64,000 nucleotides of DNA from JACKEQ01 sp041389565 (GTDB taxonomy: Bacteria > Myxococcota_A > UBA796 > GCA-2862545), in contig JAWKRP010000002.1 of NCBI GenBank assembly GCA_041389565.1, forward strand, positions 682,001-746,000, in the 5' to 3' direction. The position numbers were made by a program, and so were the translations under genes. The notes beneath the pieces were generated by a model that saw nothing but the letters and a program-made list of their open reading frames with translations, was not told the DNA's origin and did no database searches. Shown here piece by piece: positions 24,972-34,813 of this stretch; positions within the stretch are counted from its first letter, which is position 1, and the number at the start of each line of letters is the position of its first letter.

Positions 24972-27233
24972 TCAGAGACCCTTGCTGTCGAGGGCCTGGC
25001 GCACCGTGAAGGTGGTGGTGTTCACGATCTCGCGCACGCTGGCATGCACGGGGATGACGTTCACCGCGCCTCCGAGCCCGACGAGCAGCGGCCCGAGGAC
25101 CTCCGCGTTGCCGAGCTTGTCGAGCAGCTTGTAGGCGATGTTCCCGGCTGTGAGGTCGGGGAACACGAGCACGTTCGCGGGCCCGGTGAGGGTGGCGAAC
25201 GGGAAGAACTGGCGCATCTTCTCGACGTCGACCGCGGTGTCGGCCTGCATCTCGCCTTCGACCTCGAGATCGGGACGGGCCGCGCGGACCTTCTCGAGCG
25301 CGCGCTGCACGGTCTTCACGCGGGCGTCGCGGCGATGCTCGCCGAAGTCGGAGTAGGAGAGCAGCGCGACGCGGGGCACGGTTCCGAAAGCCTCGGCCAC
25401 ACGGGCCGTGTTGAGCGCGATCTCGGCGAGCGTGTGCTCGTCGGGCGCCACGTTCACCGTGCAGTCGCCGAAGAAGAACTTCTGGTCTTCGATCATCATG
25501 ACGTACACGCCCGACACGGCCCGCGCGCGCGAGTCCATGCCGAGGATGCGGAGCGACGGGCGGAGCGTGTGCTTGTACGGGCGACCCGGCCCGCCGACCA
25601 TGCCGTCGGCCATGCCGGCCTTCACCATCATCGCGCCGTAGTAGTCGCGGTCGTCGAGGATGGCGCGCGCGGCGGCCTTCGTGACGCCCTTCCGGCGCCG
25701 CATCTGCCAGAAGTCGTCGGCGAGCTGGTCGCGCTCCGGCCCGTCGGTGTTCCGGATCTCGACCCCTTCGAGCACGGCGCCGGCTTCTTCGGCCCGCTGG
25801 CGGATCTTCCACTCGGGACCGAGGAGGATGGGCCGACACAGGTTCTCTTCGACGAGCACCTGCGCGGCGCGGAGGATCTGCGGGTTCGTGCCGTCGGGGA
25901 ACACGATGCGCTGCTTCGGGGCCGAGCGTGCACGCCGGATGAGCGGGTGCATCAGGCCGCGGCTGCGCTCCACCAGGCGGTACAGCTGCTCGCGGTAGGC
26001 CTCGATGTTCTCGATGGGCTCGCGCGCGACCCCGCTGTCGGCGGCGGCCTGAGCCACGGCGGGCGCGACGAACAGCAGCACGCGGGGATCGAAGGGCTTG
26101 GGGATGATGTAGTCGGGACCGAACCGCAGGTCGGCGTTGCCGTACGCGCGGCGCACGGTGTCGGGCACGTCGGTACGGGCGAGCTCCGCGAGAGCCCGGC
26201 ACGCGGCGATCTTCATCTCCTCGGTGATCTTGCGGGCGCGACAGTCGAGCGCTCCGCGGAACACGAACGGGAAGCCGAGGACGTTGTTCACCTGGTTCGG
26301 GTGATCGCTGCGGCCGGTGGCCACGATGGCGTCGGGACGGGCATCCTTGGCGACCTGGTAGGGGATCTCGGGATCCGGGTTGGCCATCGCGAAGATGATG
26401 GGCTTGGGCGCCATGGTCTTCACCATGTCTGCCGTGAGCACGCCACCCACGGAGAGCCCCACGAACACGTCGCTGTCGCGCATGGCGTCGGCGAGCGTGT
26501 CGATGTCGCGGTCGGTCGCGAACGTGCGCTTCTCCTCGGGCAGGCCCGGACGGTCGGCGCGGATCACCCCGCGGCTGTCGCACATCACGATGTTCGCGGC
26601 CGTGGCCCCCATCGCGACGTAGAGCTTCGCGCACGCCATCGCGGCGGCCCCCGCGCCCGACACGACGATCCGGCAGTCCTTCAGGTCGCGCTCCCGCAGC
26701 GCAGTGGCGTTCAGGAGCGCAGCGGCCGAGATGATGGCGGTTCCGTGCTGATCGTCGTGGAACACGGGGATGTCGACGGCTTCCTGGAGCCGGCGCTCGA
26801 GCTCGAAGCACTCGGGAGCCTTGATGTCTTCGAGGTTGATGCCGCCGAAGGTGGGCGCGATGGCCTTGCAGACCGCGAGCATCTCGTCGACCGTGCGGCA
26901 GTCGAGCTCGATGTCGAACACGTCGATGTCGGCGAACTTCTTGAACAGGTTGGCCTTGCCCTCCATCACGGGCTTCCCGGCTTCCGGCCCGATGTCACCG
27001 AGCCCCAGCACGGCGGTTCCGTTCGTCACCACGGCCACGAGGTTGCCCTTGGCGGTGTACCGGAACACGTCGTCCGGCGTGGCCGCGATGCGGCGGCAGG
27101 CTTCGGCCACGCCTGGGGTGTAGGCGAGCGACAGGTCCCGCTGGGTCTCGAGAGGCTTGGTCGGAACGACCTCGATCTTTCCGGGGCGACGGTGCTCGTG
27201 GTATTCCAGCGCTTCCAGGTCCAGCTCGGACAT
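24972..27233 (-). CDS. maeB: NADP-dependent malic enzyme with C-terminal phosphotransacetylase-like domain
   Basis: This 753-residue protein matches the MaeB-type fusion. The malic N domain (~1-165) has the YTPGVAEAC block (~39), then the NAD(P)-binding domain (~165-420) with VVSGAGAAA, and a C-terminal phosphate acetyl/butyryltransferase-like domain (~430-753) that regulates the enzyme by acetyl-CoA rather than transferring acetyl. It oxidatively decarboxylates malate to pyruvate with NADP, supplying NADPH and linking the TCA cycle to gluconeogenesis. The ATG at 27233 has GGAGGT three bases upstream. It lies downstream of rnpB on the same strand. Length is normal. Confidence 0.95.
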   Translation of the reverse strand: MSELDLEALEYHEHRRPGKIEVVPTKPLETQRDLSLAYTPGVAEACRRIAATPDDVFRYTAKGNLVAVVTNGTAVLGLGDIGPEAGKPVMEGKANLFKKFADIDVFDIELDCRTVDEMLAVCKAIAPTFGGINLEDIKAPECFELERRLQEAVDIPVFHDDQHGTAIISAAALLNATALRERDLKDCRIVVSGAGAAAMACAKLYVAMGATAANIVMCDSRGVIRADRPGLPEEKRTFATDRDIDTLADAMRDSDVFVGLSVGGVLTADMVKTMAPKPIIFAMANPDPEIPYQVAKDARPDAIVATGRSDHPNQVNNVLGFPFVFRGALDCRARKITEEMKIAACRALAELARTDVPDTVRRAYGNADLRFGPDYIIPKPFDPRVLLFVAPAVAQAAADSGVAREPIENIEAYREQLYRLVERSRGLMHPLIRRARSAPKQRIVFPDGTNPQILRAAQVLVEENLCRPILLGPEWKIRQRAEEAGAVLEGVEIRNTDGPERDQLADDFWQMRRRKGVTKAAARAILDDRDYYGAMMVKAGMADGMVGGPGRPYKHTLRPSLRILGMDSRARAVSGVYVMMIEDQKFFFGDCTVNVAPDEHTLAEIALNTARVAEAFGTVPRVALLSYSDFGEHRRDARVKTVQRALEKVRAARPDLEVEGEMQADTAVDVEKMRQFFPFATLTGPANVLVFPDLTAGNIAYKLLDKLGNAEVLGPLLVGLGGAVNVIPVHASVREIVNTTTFTVRQALDSKGL

Positions 27234-27280
27234 CCGACCTCCAGGGGCCGGCACCGTATCACACCGTCCCCAACGGAAGA

Positions 27281-27302
27281 CGCCACCCCCGAGGGGGTGG
27301 CG
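27281..27302 (-). terminator. Hairpin terminator of the RNase P RNA gene
   Basis: On the minus strand, immediately after the 3' end of RNase P RNA, CGCCACCCC and GGGGTGGCG form a perfect 9-bp stem with a four-base loop. It is followed by TCTTCC rather than a strong T-run. Position and stem strength support termination before maeB. Confidence 0.6.
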
Positions 27303-27737
27303 GTCCGAGCGGCCCGTAAGCCGAGTTCTGTGCCCGTGGTGGTCACCCACGTCCGGGCGGAGCTCATTCATCTAGGACCGCCGTTACCGACGGCCTCCAG
27401 CGACCTACCCGGGAGCATCGGACGAGCCGCCCTCGAACGCTCCACGTTTGGTCTTGCACCGGATGGGGTTTGCCTGGCCGATCCCGTCACCGGGACCGCC
27501 GGTGCGCTCTTACCGCACCCTTTCAACATCACCGAACCCCGCCCTCTCTCCAGGACCGTGCCACGAGGGATGGCCCGGCGATCAGCGGGAGGCCCGAAGG
27601 CCTGGCGGTCTGCTCTCTGTTGCGCTTTCCTCCGGGTCGCCCCGACCGGGAGTTACCCGGCATCCTGCCCTGCGGTGCTCGGACTTTCCTCTCGGGACGC
27701 GAACGCCCCCAGCGAGCTCCTGGTCCACTCGAACGGG
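27301..27737 (-). ncRNA. rnpB: RNase P RNA, class A
   Basis: Read on the minus strand, this 437-nt stretch has the hallmark conserved blocks of bacterial type A RNase P RNA: GAGGAAAGTCCGAGCACC followed by GCAGGGCAGGATGCCGGGTA near the 5' end, a central GGGTGCGGTAAGAGCGCACC, and ACAGAACTCGGCTTACGGG at the 3' end. CCGAG near the 5' block pairs with CUCGG near the 3' block (helix P4), and UUCGAGUGG pairs with the 3' CCGCUCGGA (P1). Ends are set from P1 and are good to a few bases. It explains the 509 bp without a protein gene between maeB and the zinc-ribbon gene. It begins 5 bp after that gene's stop. Confidence 0.95.
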
Positions 27738-27742
27738 ACGGC

Positions 27743-28441
27743 CTAACCCGCTTCGTCGGGCGCGAGCCAGCGCCCGCAGCCGCGGCAGGGGAGGATGAGG
27801 CCGCGCTTGAGGTCGGCGAGGTGCTGCTGCTGGATGACCATGCGGCACGCGTGGCACGCGCCCTTCTCGATGCTGGCGACCGCGAAGCCCTTTCGGTCGC
27901 GGAGCACGATGTACTTGCCGCGGGTCTGCACGTCGAGGGCGTCGAGCTCGGCGTCGCGGAGGGGGACGGTGGCGTCGAAGCGGGCGCGGAGGGCGTCGAC
28001 GGCGGGACCGTGCGCGGCCTCGAGCCCCGCGAGGGTGTCGGACGTGGTGGCGACGGACGCCTTCGCGGTGGCGAGCGCTTCGACGAGGGTGTCGGCACGC
28101 TCCATGGTCTCGAGGAGGTCGGTCTCGAGCAGATCGAGCTGCTCGGTGCACCCCTGGATCTGCCGCTCGGCGGCCTCGGGGTCGCCGCCACCGCTCTCGA
28201 GCACCCGGTTGGCGCTCTTGCGGCGGGCCTCGTAGGTCTCGATGGACCGCTGGAGCTCGCGCTGGCGGGTGCGGTTGGCCTCCTGCTCCGCGGTGAGCTC
28301 GGCCAGCGTGGCGCTCGCGGCCTCGGCGCCCGTGCGGGCGGCTTCGAGGGCTTCGTCGAGCTTGCGTTTCTGCTTCTTCAGGTCGAGCAGCTCGCCGTCG
28401 TAGCGGTTCGCGGCGATGAGGCGGACGAGATCGGGATGCAT
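27743..28441 (-). CDS. Coiled-coil C4-type zinc-ribbon protein (COG1579)
   Basis: This 232-residue protein has a long antiparallel coiled coil (~15-170) followed by a zinc ribbon with CHAC (~198) and CRGC (~221), the four Cys of the zf-RING_7 domain. The family is cytosolic and conserved in many bacteria, with suspected roles in nucleic-acid or ribosome-linked processes, not settled. The ATG at 28441 gives the usual N terminus. It sits between tRNA-Met and rnpB, on the same strand as both. Confidence 0.85.
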   Translation of the reverse strand: MHPDLVRLIAANRYDGELLDLKKQKRKLDEALEAARTGAEAASATLAELTAEQEANRTRQRELQRSIETYEARRKSANRVLESGGGDPEAAERQIQGCTEQLDLLETDLLETMERADTLVEALATAKASVATTSDTLAGLEAAHGPAVDALRARFDATVPLRDAELDALDVQTRGKYIVLRDRKGFAVASIEKGACHACRMVIQQQHLADLKRGLILPCRGCGRWLAPDEAG

Positions 28442-28510
28442 GGAGCCTCTGGACGCGGGAGGACCCGCATCCTGCAGCACGGACGCACGGAAGTCACCCG
28501 CGAAAAGGGG

Positions 28511-28584
28511 TGGGCCCACCAGGACTTGAACCTGGGACACTCCGGGTATGAGCCGGGTGCTCTGACCAACTGAGCTATGGGCCC
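28511..28584 (-). tRNA. tRNA-Met (anticodon CAT)
   Basis: This 74-nt cloverleaf starts GGGCCCATAGCTCAG. It has a D loop with GG, anticodon loop CTCATAC, T arm CCAGG-TTCAAGT-CCTGG, a 7-bp acceptor stem and discriminator A. No CCA is encoded (CCC follows). The G1-C72 pair excludes the initiator. The anticodon stem has a C27-A43 mismatch. A tRNA-Ile2 with lysidine-modified CAT cannot be excluded. It lies 40 bp after the rpoD stop on the same strand. Confidence 0.93.
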
Positions 28585-28624
28585 GGGCGAGAGGGTACCA
28601 CCCGCGGGCCCGGGGGCCCCGGTC

Positions 28625-30343
<1,719 letters not shown>

Positions 30344-30485
30344 CGACCGTGACTCCTGGTCTGGCGTGGGGGCGCGAGCGGCCCGAGGGGCACTGCTCCA
30401 ATTGGCGAGCTAACCGAGCACCGTGGCGTCTGCCATACGGTCGCCCCGAAAGTCAACTCTCGGAGGCTTCGGTGTGCGCGGGTCG

Positions 30486-32537
30486 TCAGTCGTCGCTCGG
30501 GAACGGCGCGGCCCGCCAGTCGTCGTCTTCTTCGATGGGCTCGTAGTCGTCCATCGGTGGAGGCTCGTCGTCGTCGTCACCACCCCAGTCGGGTTGGGGG
30601 ACGAAGGACGGTGTGTCGGGACCGTCGTTCGCGGCCACCGGATCGGGCGGGAGGCCTCCGGACTGCGGCGCGTCGACCGGGACCGCCGGCTCGAGGGGAG
30701 GTGGATCGGTGCCGAGCGCGTCGAGGGTGGCGACCAGCTCGCGGACGAAGGCCCCGAAGTCGTTCGCACGCAGGGCGGACTTCAGGCGCGTGTCGTGCTC
30801 GTTGAGCGCCTTCCGCTCGATCAGCAGGTCGCGCAGGCCGACCCCGGTGCGCTCGCTGTCGTCGAGGGCGCGCTGAAGCCAGGTGGTTCTCGCGGCCATC
30901 CGCGGCTGGACGAGCCGCAGGAGCATGTCGCACACCCCTCGCGCCGCGCGGTCGGGCTCGTACAGCCCCTGGCGCGCCACGATGGCGAGCAGCGCGCGAC
31001 GCACGCCTTCGTCGGCTTCCTCGGCGATCACCGCTGCGGCCGGCTCGCCCGTGAGCAGGCGCGCCATGGCGGGCATCACGGCACGGTGCGCGGCGAAGAC
31101 CGCGACCGGCACCTGCTGCAGGAGGTCGGCGACCTGGTCGTAGCAGTGCACCAACAGCCAGAACACGTGCACGATGTCGCGCTCCGCCTTCCAGCCCCCC
31201 GTGGGTGCCGGACGCCGCACGGGCGCGATGACCTGGGGCTGCGCCTGCACCTCGTTCCGGATGGCGGCCTCGGAGATGCCGAGCAGGCCGGCGATCTTCG
31301 CGAGCTGGCGCGGATGGAGCCGCCCGAGCAGGGGCCGCAGCTCGTCGATGATGCGCTCGGACGCTTCGGACGTGCGCAGCAGGCCGCGGGACGTCTGATC
31401 GGCGTACTGGCGCACCTTCCGGCCGACCACCCACTCCACCAGGCTCTGGCGCCGGTCGAGCGCGGCACCGAGGGCTTCGACCCCGTGGGCGCGCAGAAAC
31501 TCGTCGGGGTCCTTCGCACCGGGCAGCTCGACGCGGAACCCGTGGACGTCGGCTTGCAGGAGGAGGGGCAGGGAGCGCTCGGAGGCGTCCTGACCGGCCT
31601 TGTCGCCGTCCATCACCATCACGACGTTGCGCGTCATGCGGCGCAGACGCTCGATGTGCTCGGGCGTCATCGCGGTTCCGCACGTGGCCACCGCTTCGTC
31701 GAACCCGCCCTCCTGCATGGCGAGCACGTCGAAGTAGCCTTCGACCACGATGGCGCGGTCGGCGCGCTGGATGGCCGCGCGTGCGGTCTCGAGGCCGTAC
31801 AGCACGCGGTTCTTCTTGTAGACCGCGGTCTCCGTCGTGTTGATGTACTTCGGACCGTCGCCTTCGAGCAGGCGGCCGCCGAAGCCCACGACCCGGTTGC
31901 GCTCGTCGCGGATGGGGAACATCAGGCGCGCACGGAAGTTGTCGTAGTGGCCCTCACCTTGCTTCCGGGGGCGCGCGAGGCCCGCCTGTACGGCCTTGTC
32001 GGGCGGGTAGCCCTTGCGCTGCAGGTGGTCGAGCAGGCGCGTCCAGCCCTCGGGCGCGAAGCCGATGCGAGCCCTGCGGCACACGCGGTCGGACAGCTGG
32101 CGCAGCTTGAGGTACTCGCGGCCGGGTGCCCCGTCGGGGTGCGTCCACAGGGTGCTCTCGAAGAACGACGCGGCCTCTTCGAGCACGTCGAACAGCGTGG
32201 CGCGGGACTTGAGCGCGACCCGCTCGTCCATCGACATCTCGCGCTCTTCGATCATCACGCCCGCGGGGCCGGCGAGCTCGCGCACGGCCTCGCCGAACGA
32301 GAGCCCCTCGATCTGCATGAGGAACCGGAAGACGTCGCCGCCCGCCTGGCATCCGAAGCAGTGGTAGATGCCCTTCGACGGCACGACGTGGAACGAAGGG
32401 GACTTCTCCTGGTGGAACGGGCAGAGCCCCTTCAGGTCCTTCCCGCTCCGCTGAAGCGTGACGTGGCGTGCAATCACCTCGACGATGTCGGTGCGATCGC
32501 GAACCGCGTCGACCACATCTCTTGGGATTCGCCCCAT
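30486..32537 (-). CDS. dnaG: DNA primase DnaG
   Basis: The 683-residue primase synthesises RNA primers for replication. The N-terminal CHC2 zinc-binding domain has CPFH and CFGC (~39-65). The catalytic core has the Toprim motif VVEGYFD (~260) and MDGDKAG (~303). The C-terminal DnaB-binding region is followed by an unusually acidic tail rich in Asp/Glu/Pro (last ~40 residues, DDDDEPPP). The ATG at 32537 gives the canonical start. rpoD follows after 142 bp on the same strand. No rpsU lies upstream. Confidence 0.96.
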   Translation of the reverse strand: MGRIPRDVVDAVRDRTDIVEVIARHVTLQRSGKDLKGLCPFHQEKSPSFHVVPSKGIYHCFGCQAGGDVFRFLMQIEGLSFGEAVRELAGPAGVMIEEREMSMDERVALKSRATLFDVLEEAASFFESTLWTHPDGAPGREYLKLRQLSDRVCRRARIGFAPEGWTRLLDHLQRKGYPPDKAVQAGLARPRKQGEGHYDNFRARLMFPIRDERNRVVGFGGRLLEGDGPKYINTTETAVYKKNRVLYGLETARAAIQRADRAIVVEGYFDVLAMQEGGFDEAVATCGTAMTPEHIERLRRMTRNVVMVMDGDKAGQDASERSLPLLLQADVHGFRVELPGAKDPDEFLRAHGVEALGAALDRRQSLVEWVVGRKVRQYADQTSRGLLRTSEASERIIDELRPLLGRLHPRQLAKIAGLLGISEAAIRNEVQAQPQVIAPVRRPAPTGGWKAERDIVHVFWLLVHCYDQVADLLQQVPVAVFAAHRAVMPAMARLLTGEPAAAVIAEEADEGVRRALLAIVARQGLYEPDRAARGVCDMLLRLVQPRMAARTTWLQRALDDSERTGVGLRDLLIERKALNEHDTRLKSALRANDFGAFVRELVATLDALGTDPPPLEPAVPVDAPQSGGLPPDPVAANDGPDTPSFVPQPDWGGDDDDEPPPMDDYEPIEEDDDWRAAPFPSDD

Positions 32538-32573
32538 GGTGCCCCCGGTCCGGACATCGGATAACCCAGCGGC

Positions 32574-32813
32574 ATGTCGCTGCTCGCCGAGATCCTGAGA
32601 ACCTGGGGAGCCCCCGGTGTGCGCAAGCTCATCGTGGTGATCGCGTTCCTCGTGGTTCCCGTGGGCGTGTGGTGGGCGGCGATGCCGATGATCAGCACGC
32701 TGCCGCTGCCGCCTGCCATCCAGACGCTCCTCACCTGGGCGGTGGTCGGCACGGCCCTGTTCGGCGCGGCGTCCGGCGTGCTCGTCTGGCGAGACCTCGA
32801 CGCCGAGCCTTGA
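32574..32813 (+). CDS. Small two-helix membrane protein
   Basis: This 79-residue protein starts 36 bp from the divergent dnaG start and has two predicted membrane helices (~20-42 and ~48-72) separated by a short Pro-rich turn (LPLPPAI). No family is recognised. The regular hydrophobic pattern makes it a credible gene. The second 30-bp repeat array starts 7 bp after its stop. Confidence 0.55.
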   Translation: MSLLAEILRTWGAPGVRKLIVVIAFLVVPVGVWWAAMPMISTLPLPPAIQTLLTWAVVGTALFGAASGVLVWRDLDAEP

Positions 32814-32820
32814 TCCGCTG

Positions 32821-32964
32821 AACTCCCTGCGGGCTCTCGGGACTCACGGACCGTCCCTGCGGGCTCTCGGGACTCACGGACCGTCCCTGCGGGCTCTCGG
32901 GACTCACGGACCGTCCCTGCGGGCTCTCGGGACTCACGGACCGTCCCTGCGGGCTCTCGGGACT
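32821..32964 (+). repeat. 30-bp tandem repeat array 2, five units
   Basis: Four full 30-bp units and a truncated fifth, in exact register: CCGTCCCTGCGGGCTCTCGG followed by GACTCACGGA. This is the same unit as the array at 21660, with CACGGA at the junction instead of CAGGTA. The GTCCC/GGGAC hairpin and the ACGGACCGT dyad recur in each unit. It fills the space between the small membrane-protein gene (same direction) and the convergent lipoprotein gene, ending at the latter's stop codon. Confidence 0.95.
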
Positions 32965-33267
32965 TCAGTCGTTCCAGGCACCGCCGCAGCTCGACCGATC
33001 GACGAACTGACACGTGCACACCGCTTCGTCTGCGCCCTGGCCGAGCAGCGCCTGCTCGCAGTCGGACTGCTCGCCAGCGAGCGCCTGAAAGCCGGACGAG
33101 CGGGCTGCGGCACAGTCCATCTCGCCGTCGCTGTACGTGCCGGAGTCCGGGACGCCGCCCACGGACGAGGTGAAGGTGCACTCCCAGGTGACCGGACCGC
33201 CACACCCCGTCAGGACGCCGAGCAGCAGGAGCGCAGACCGCCCCGATGGGCCAGCTCCCGGCCTCAC
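32965..33267 (-). CDS. Small Cys-rich lipoprotein
   Basis: This 100-residue lipoprotein starts with a GTG overlapping the murA stop (GTGA). After a basic N terminus, a hydrophobic stretch ends in the lipobox VLTGC (Cys ~23). The mature part has seven further Cys (WECTF, MDCAAARSS, DCEQ, CTCQF, SSCGG). No known family. It is translationally coupled to murA, which is an odd position for an exported lipoprotein. Confidence 0.65.
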   Translation of the reverse strand: MRPGAGPSGRSALLLLGVLTGCGGPVTWECTFTSSVGGVPDSGTYSDGEMDCAAARSSGFQALAGEQSDCEQALLGQGADEAVCTCQFVDRSSCGGAWND

Positions 33268-34580
33268 GCGATGCCGACCTCGACCAGGAGCGACCCGCGC
33301 ATCTTGGCCTCGTCGCGAACCTCCTCGCCGACCCGACCGATGCGCGCGCCCACCCCGCGGAGCTTGCCCACCAGATCCTCGTAGCCGCGGTCGAGGTGGT
33401 AGATGCGGAGCACTTCGGTGAGCCCGTCTGCGGCGAGCCCGGCGAGCACGAGGGCCGCGGACGCTCGCAGATCCGAGGCCATCACGGCCGCGCTCGTGAG
33501 GCGCGACTGGCCCGTGATCTCGGCCACGCTGCTGCCGTGGTCGATCACCGCGCCCATCCGGCGCAGCTCGGCCGCGTGCATGAACCGGTTCTCGAAGATG
33601 GTCTCCTCGATGCGGCTCTCGCCTGGCGCCAGGCACGCGACCGTCATCAGCTGCGCCTGCATGTCGGTGGGGAAGCCCGGGTGGGGCTGGGTGACGAGCG
33701 AGAACGCGCGCAGCGGGGTGCTGCGGCGGCACCGGATCCAGTCGGGACCCGTGGTGATCTCGCATCCGGCGCTCTCGAGCACGCCGAGCACGGCGCTCAG
33801 CAGCTCGGGACGGGTGTTCGTGACCGTGATGTCGCCGCCCGTGACCGCCGCCGCGCACAGGTAGGTGCCGGTCTCGATGCGGTCGGGGAGGATGCTGTAC
33901 GGCCGGCTCGCCGCCCACAGGCGCGGCACGCCCTCGATGGTGAGCGTGTCGGTGCCGATGCCCTCGATCTTCGCGCCCAGCGCGACCAGGAAGTGGCACA
34001 GGTCTTCGACCTCGGGCTCGCGCGCGGCGTTCCGGAGGATGGTGGTGCCACGGGCCAGCACGGCGGCCATCACGACGTTCTCGGTGCCCGTGACCGTGAC
34101 GCAGTCGAAGGTGAAGTCGGCGCCGTGGAGGTCGGCCGCGCGGCCGTAGATGTAGCCGTTCGCCAGCTCGAACTCGCAGCCCAGCGCTTCGAGACCCTTG
34201 AGGTGCTGGTCGATCGGACGCGTGCCGATCGCACATCCGCCCGGCAGCGACACCTTCGCTTCGCCGCAGCGGGCGAGGAGCGGGCCGAGCACGAGCACGC
34301 TCGCGCGCATCTTGCGGACCACGTCGTACGGCGCCTCGTTGAACGCGATGCGGGTGGTGTCGAGGCGGATGGAGTCGCGCCCGATGAGGCTGGGGCAGCC
34401 GAGCCGACCGAGGAGCGACAGGGTGGAGCTGGTGTCGGTGAGGGCCGGGACGTTCGTGAGACGGTGCTCACCGGGAGCGAGCAGGGTGGCGATCAGGATG
34501 GGCAGCGCCGCATTCTTGGCTCCCGACGCCCGAATGGTCCCATTGAGCGGCACTCCGCCGTCGATCACGATCTTTTCCAT
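33264..34580 (-). CDS. murA: UDP-N-acetylglucosamine 1-carboxyvinyltransferase MurA
   Basis: This 438-residue enzyme of normal length catalyses the first committed step of peptidoglycan synthesis (EC 2.5.1.7). Lys22-Asn23 of the active site and the catalytic loop GGCAIGTRP with Cys116 are present, so it should be fosfomycin-sensitive. Later blocks GGDITVTNT and FPTDMQAQLM are typical. The ATG at 34580 is preceded by AGGAG seven bases away. It is cytosolic. It sits downstream of the methyltransferase gene with a 233-bp gap that holds a candidate promoter. Confidence 0.96.
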   Translation of the reverse strand: MEKIVIDGGVPLNGTIRASGAKNAALPILIATLLAPGEHRLTNVPALTDTSSTLSLLGRLGCPSLIGRDSIRLDTTRIAFNEAPYDVVRKMRASVLVLGPLLARCGEAKVSLPGGCAIGTRPIDQHLKGLEALGCEFELANGYIYGRAADLHGADFTFDCVTVTGTENVVMAAVLARGTTILRNAAREPEVEDLCHFLVALGAKIEGIGTDTLTIEGVPRLWAASRPYSILPDRIETGTYLCAAAVTGGDITVTNTRPELLSAVLGVLESAGCEITTGPDWIRCRRSTPLRAFSLVTQPHPGFPTDMQAQLMTVACLAPGESRIEETIFENRFMHAAELRRMGAVIDHGSSVAEITGQSRLTSAAVMASDLRASAALVLAGLAADGLTEVLRIYHLDRGYEDLVGKLRGVGARIGRVGEEVRDEAKMRGSLLVEVGIA

Positions 34581-34761
34581 GTCCGGGCTCCTGAGGATGT
34601 CCGCGGGACCGTCCGCGGAACGACTGGGGTTCGAGGTGGGCCGAGCACTCGCGGCTCGGGGGACGAGCCATCGGTTTGCACGAGCCGTGCCAGGTCGGTG
34701 GGGCCCGGTGAGGGAGGACCGGGCGAGGGGAGTGGCGTGCGCCACGGACGTTCGTAGCCCG

Positions 34762-34791
34762 TCATAGATCGCGGGGCACGGCCGTTGTCGA
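34762..34791 (-). promoter_or_regulatory. Candidate promoter upstream of murA
   Basis: On the minus strand, TCGACA (34786-34791) and CTATGA (34762-34767) are 18 bp apart, about 180 bp before the murA start. Apart from this and short GC-rich dyads, I see nothing in the 233-bp gap 34581-34813. Weak call. Confidence 0.3.
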
Positions 34792-34813
34792 TGTGCGCGT
34801 CGTTCGATCGCGA

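Noticed and set aside
27470..27742. Protein-coding frames within the rnpB region
   Set aside because: The conserved RNase P blocks and pairing explain the region; frames here are fortuitous.
25044..27746. 900-codon plus-strand open frame
   Set aside because: It is antisense to the malic enzyme gene and runs on through rnpB; codon pattern and lack of motifs mark it as a shadow.
30344..30485. Promoter between dnaG and rpoD (TTGACT near 30454)
   Set aside because: The only -10-like TATGGC is 13 bp away, which is too close; no convincing heat-shock promoter is seen. An internal promoter is possible but unsupported.
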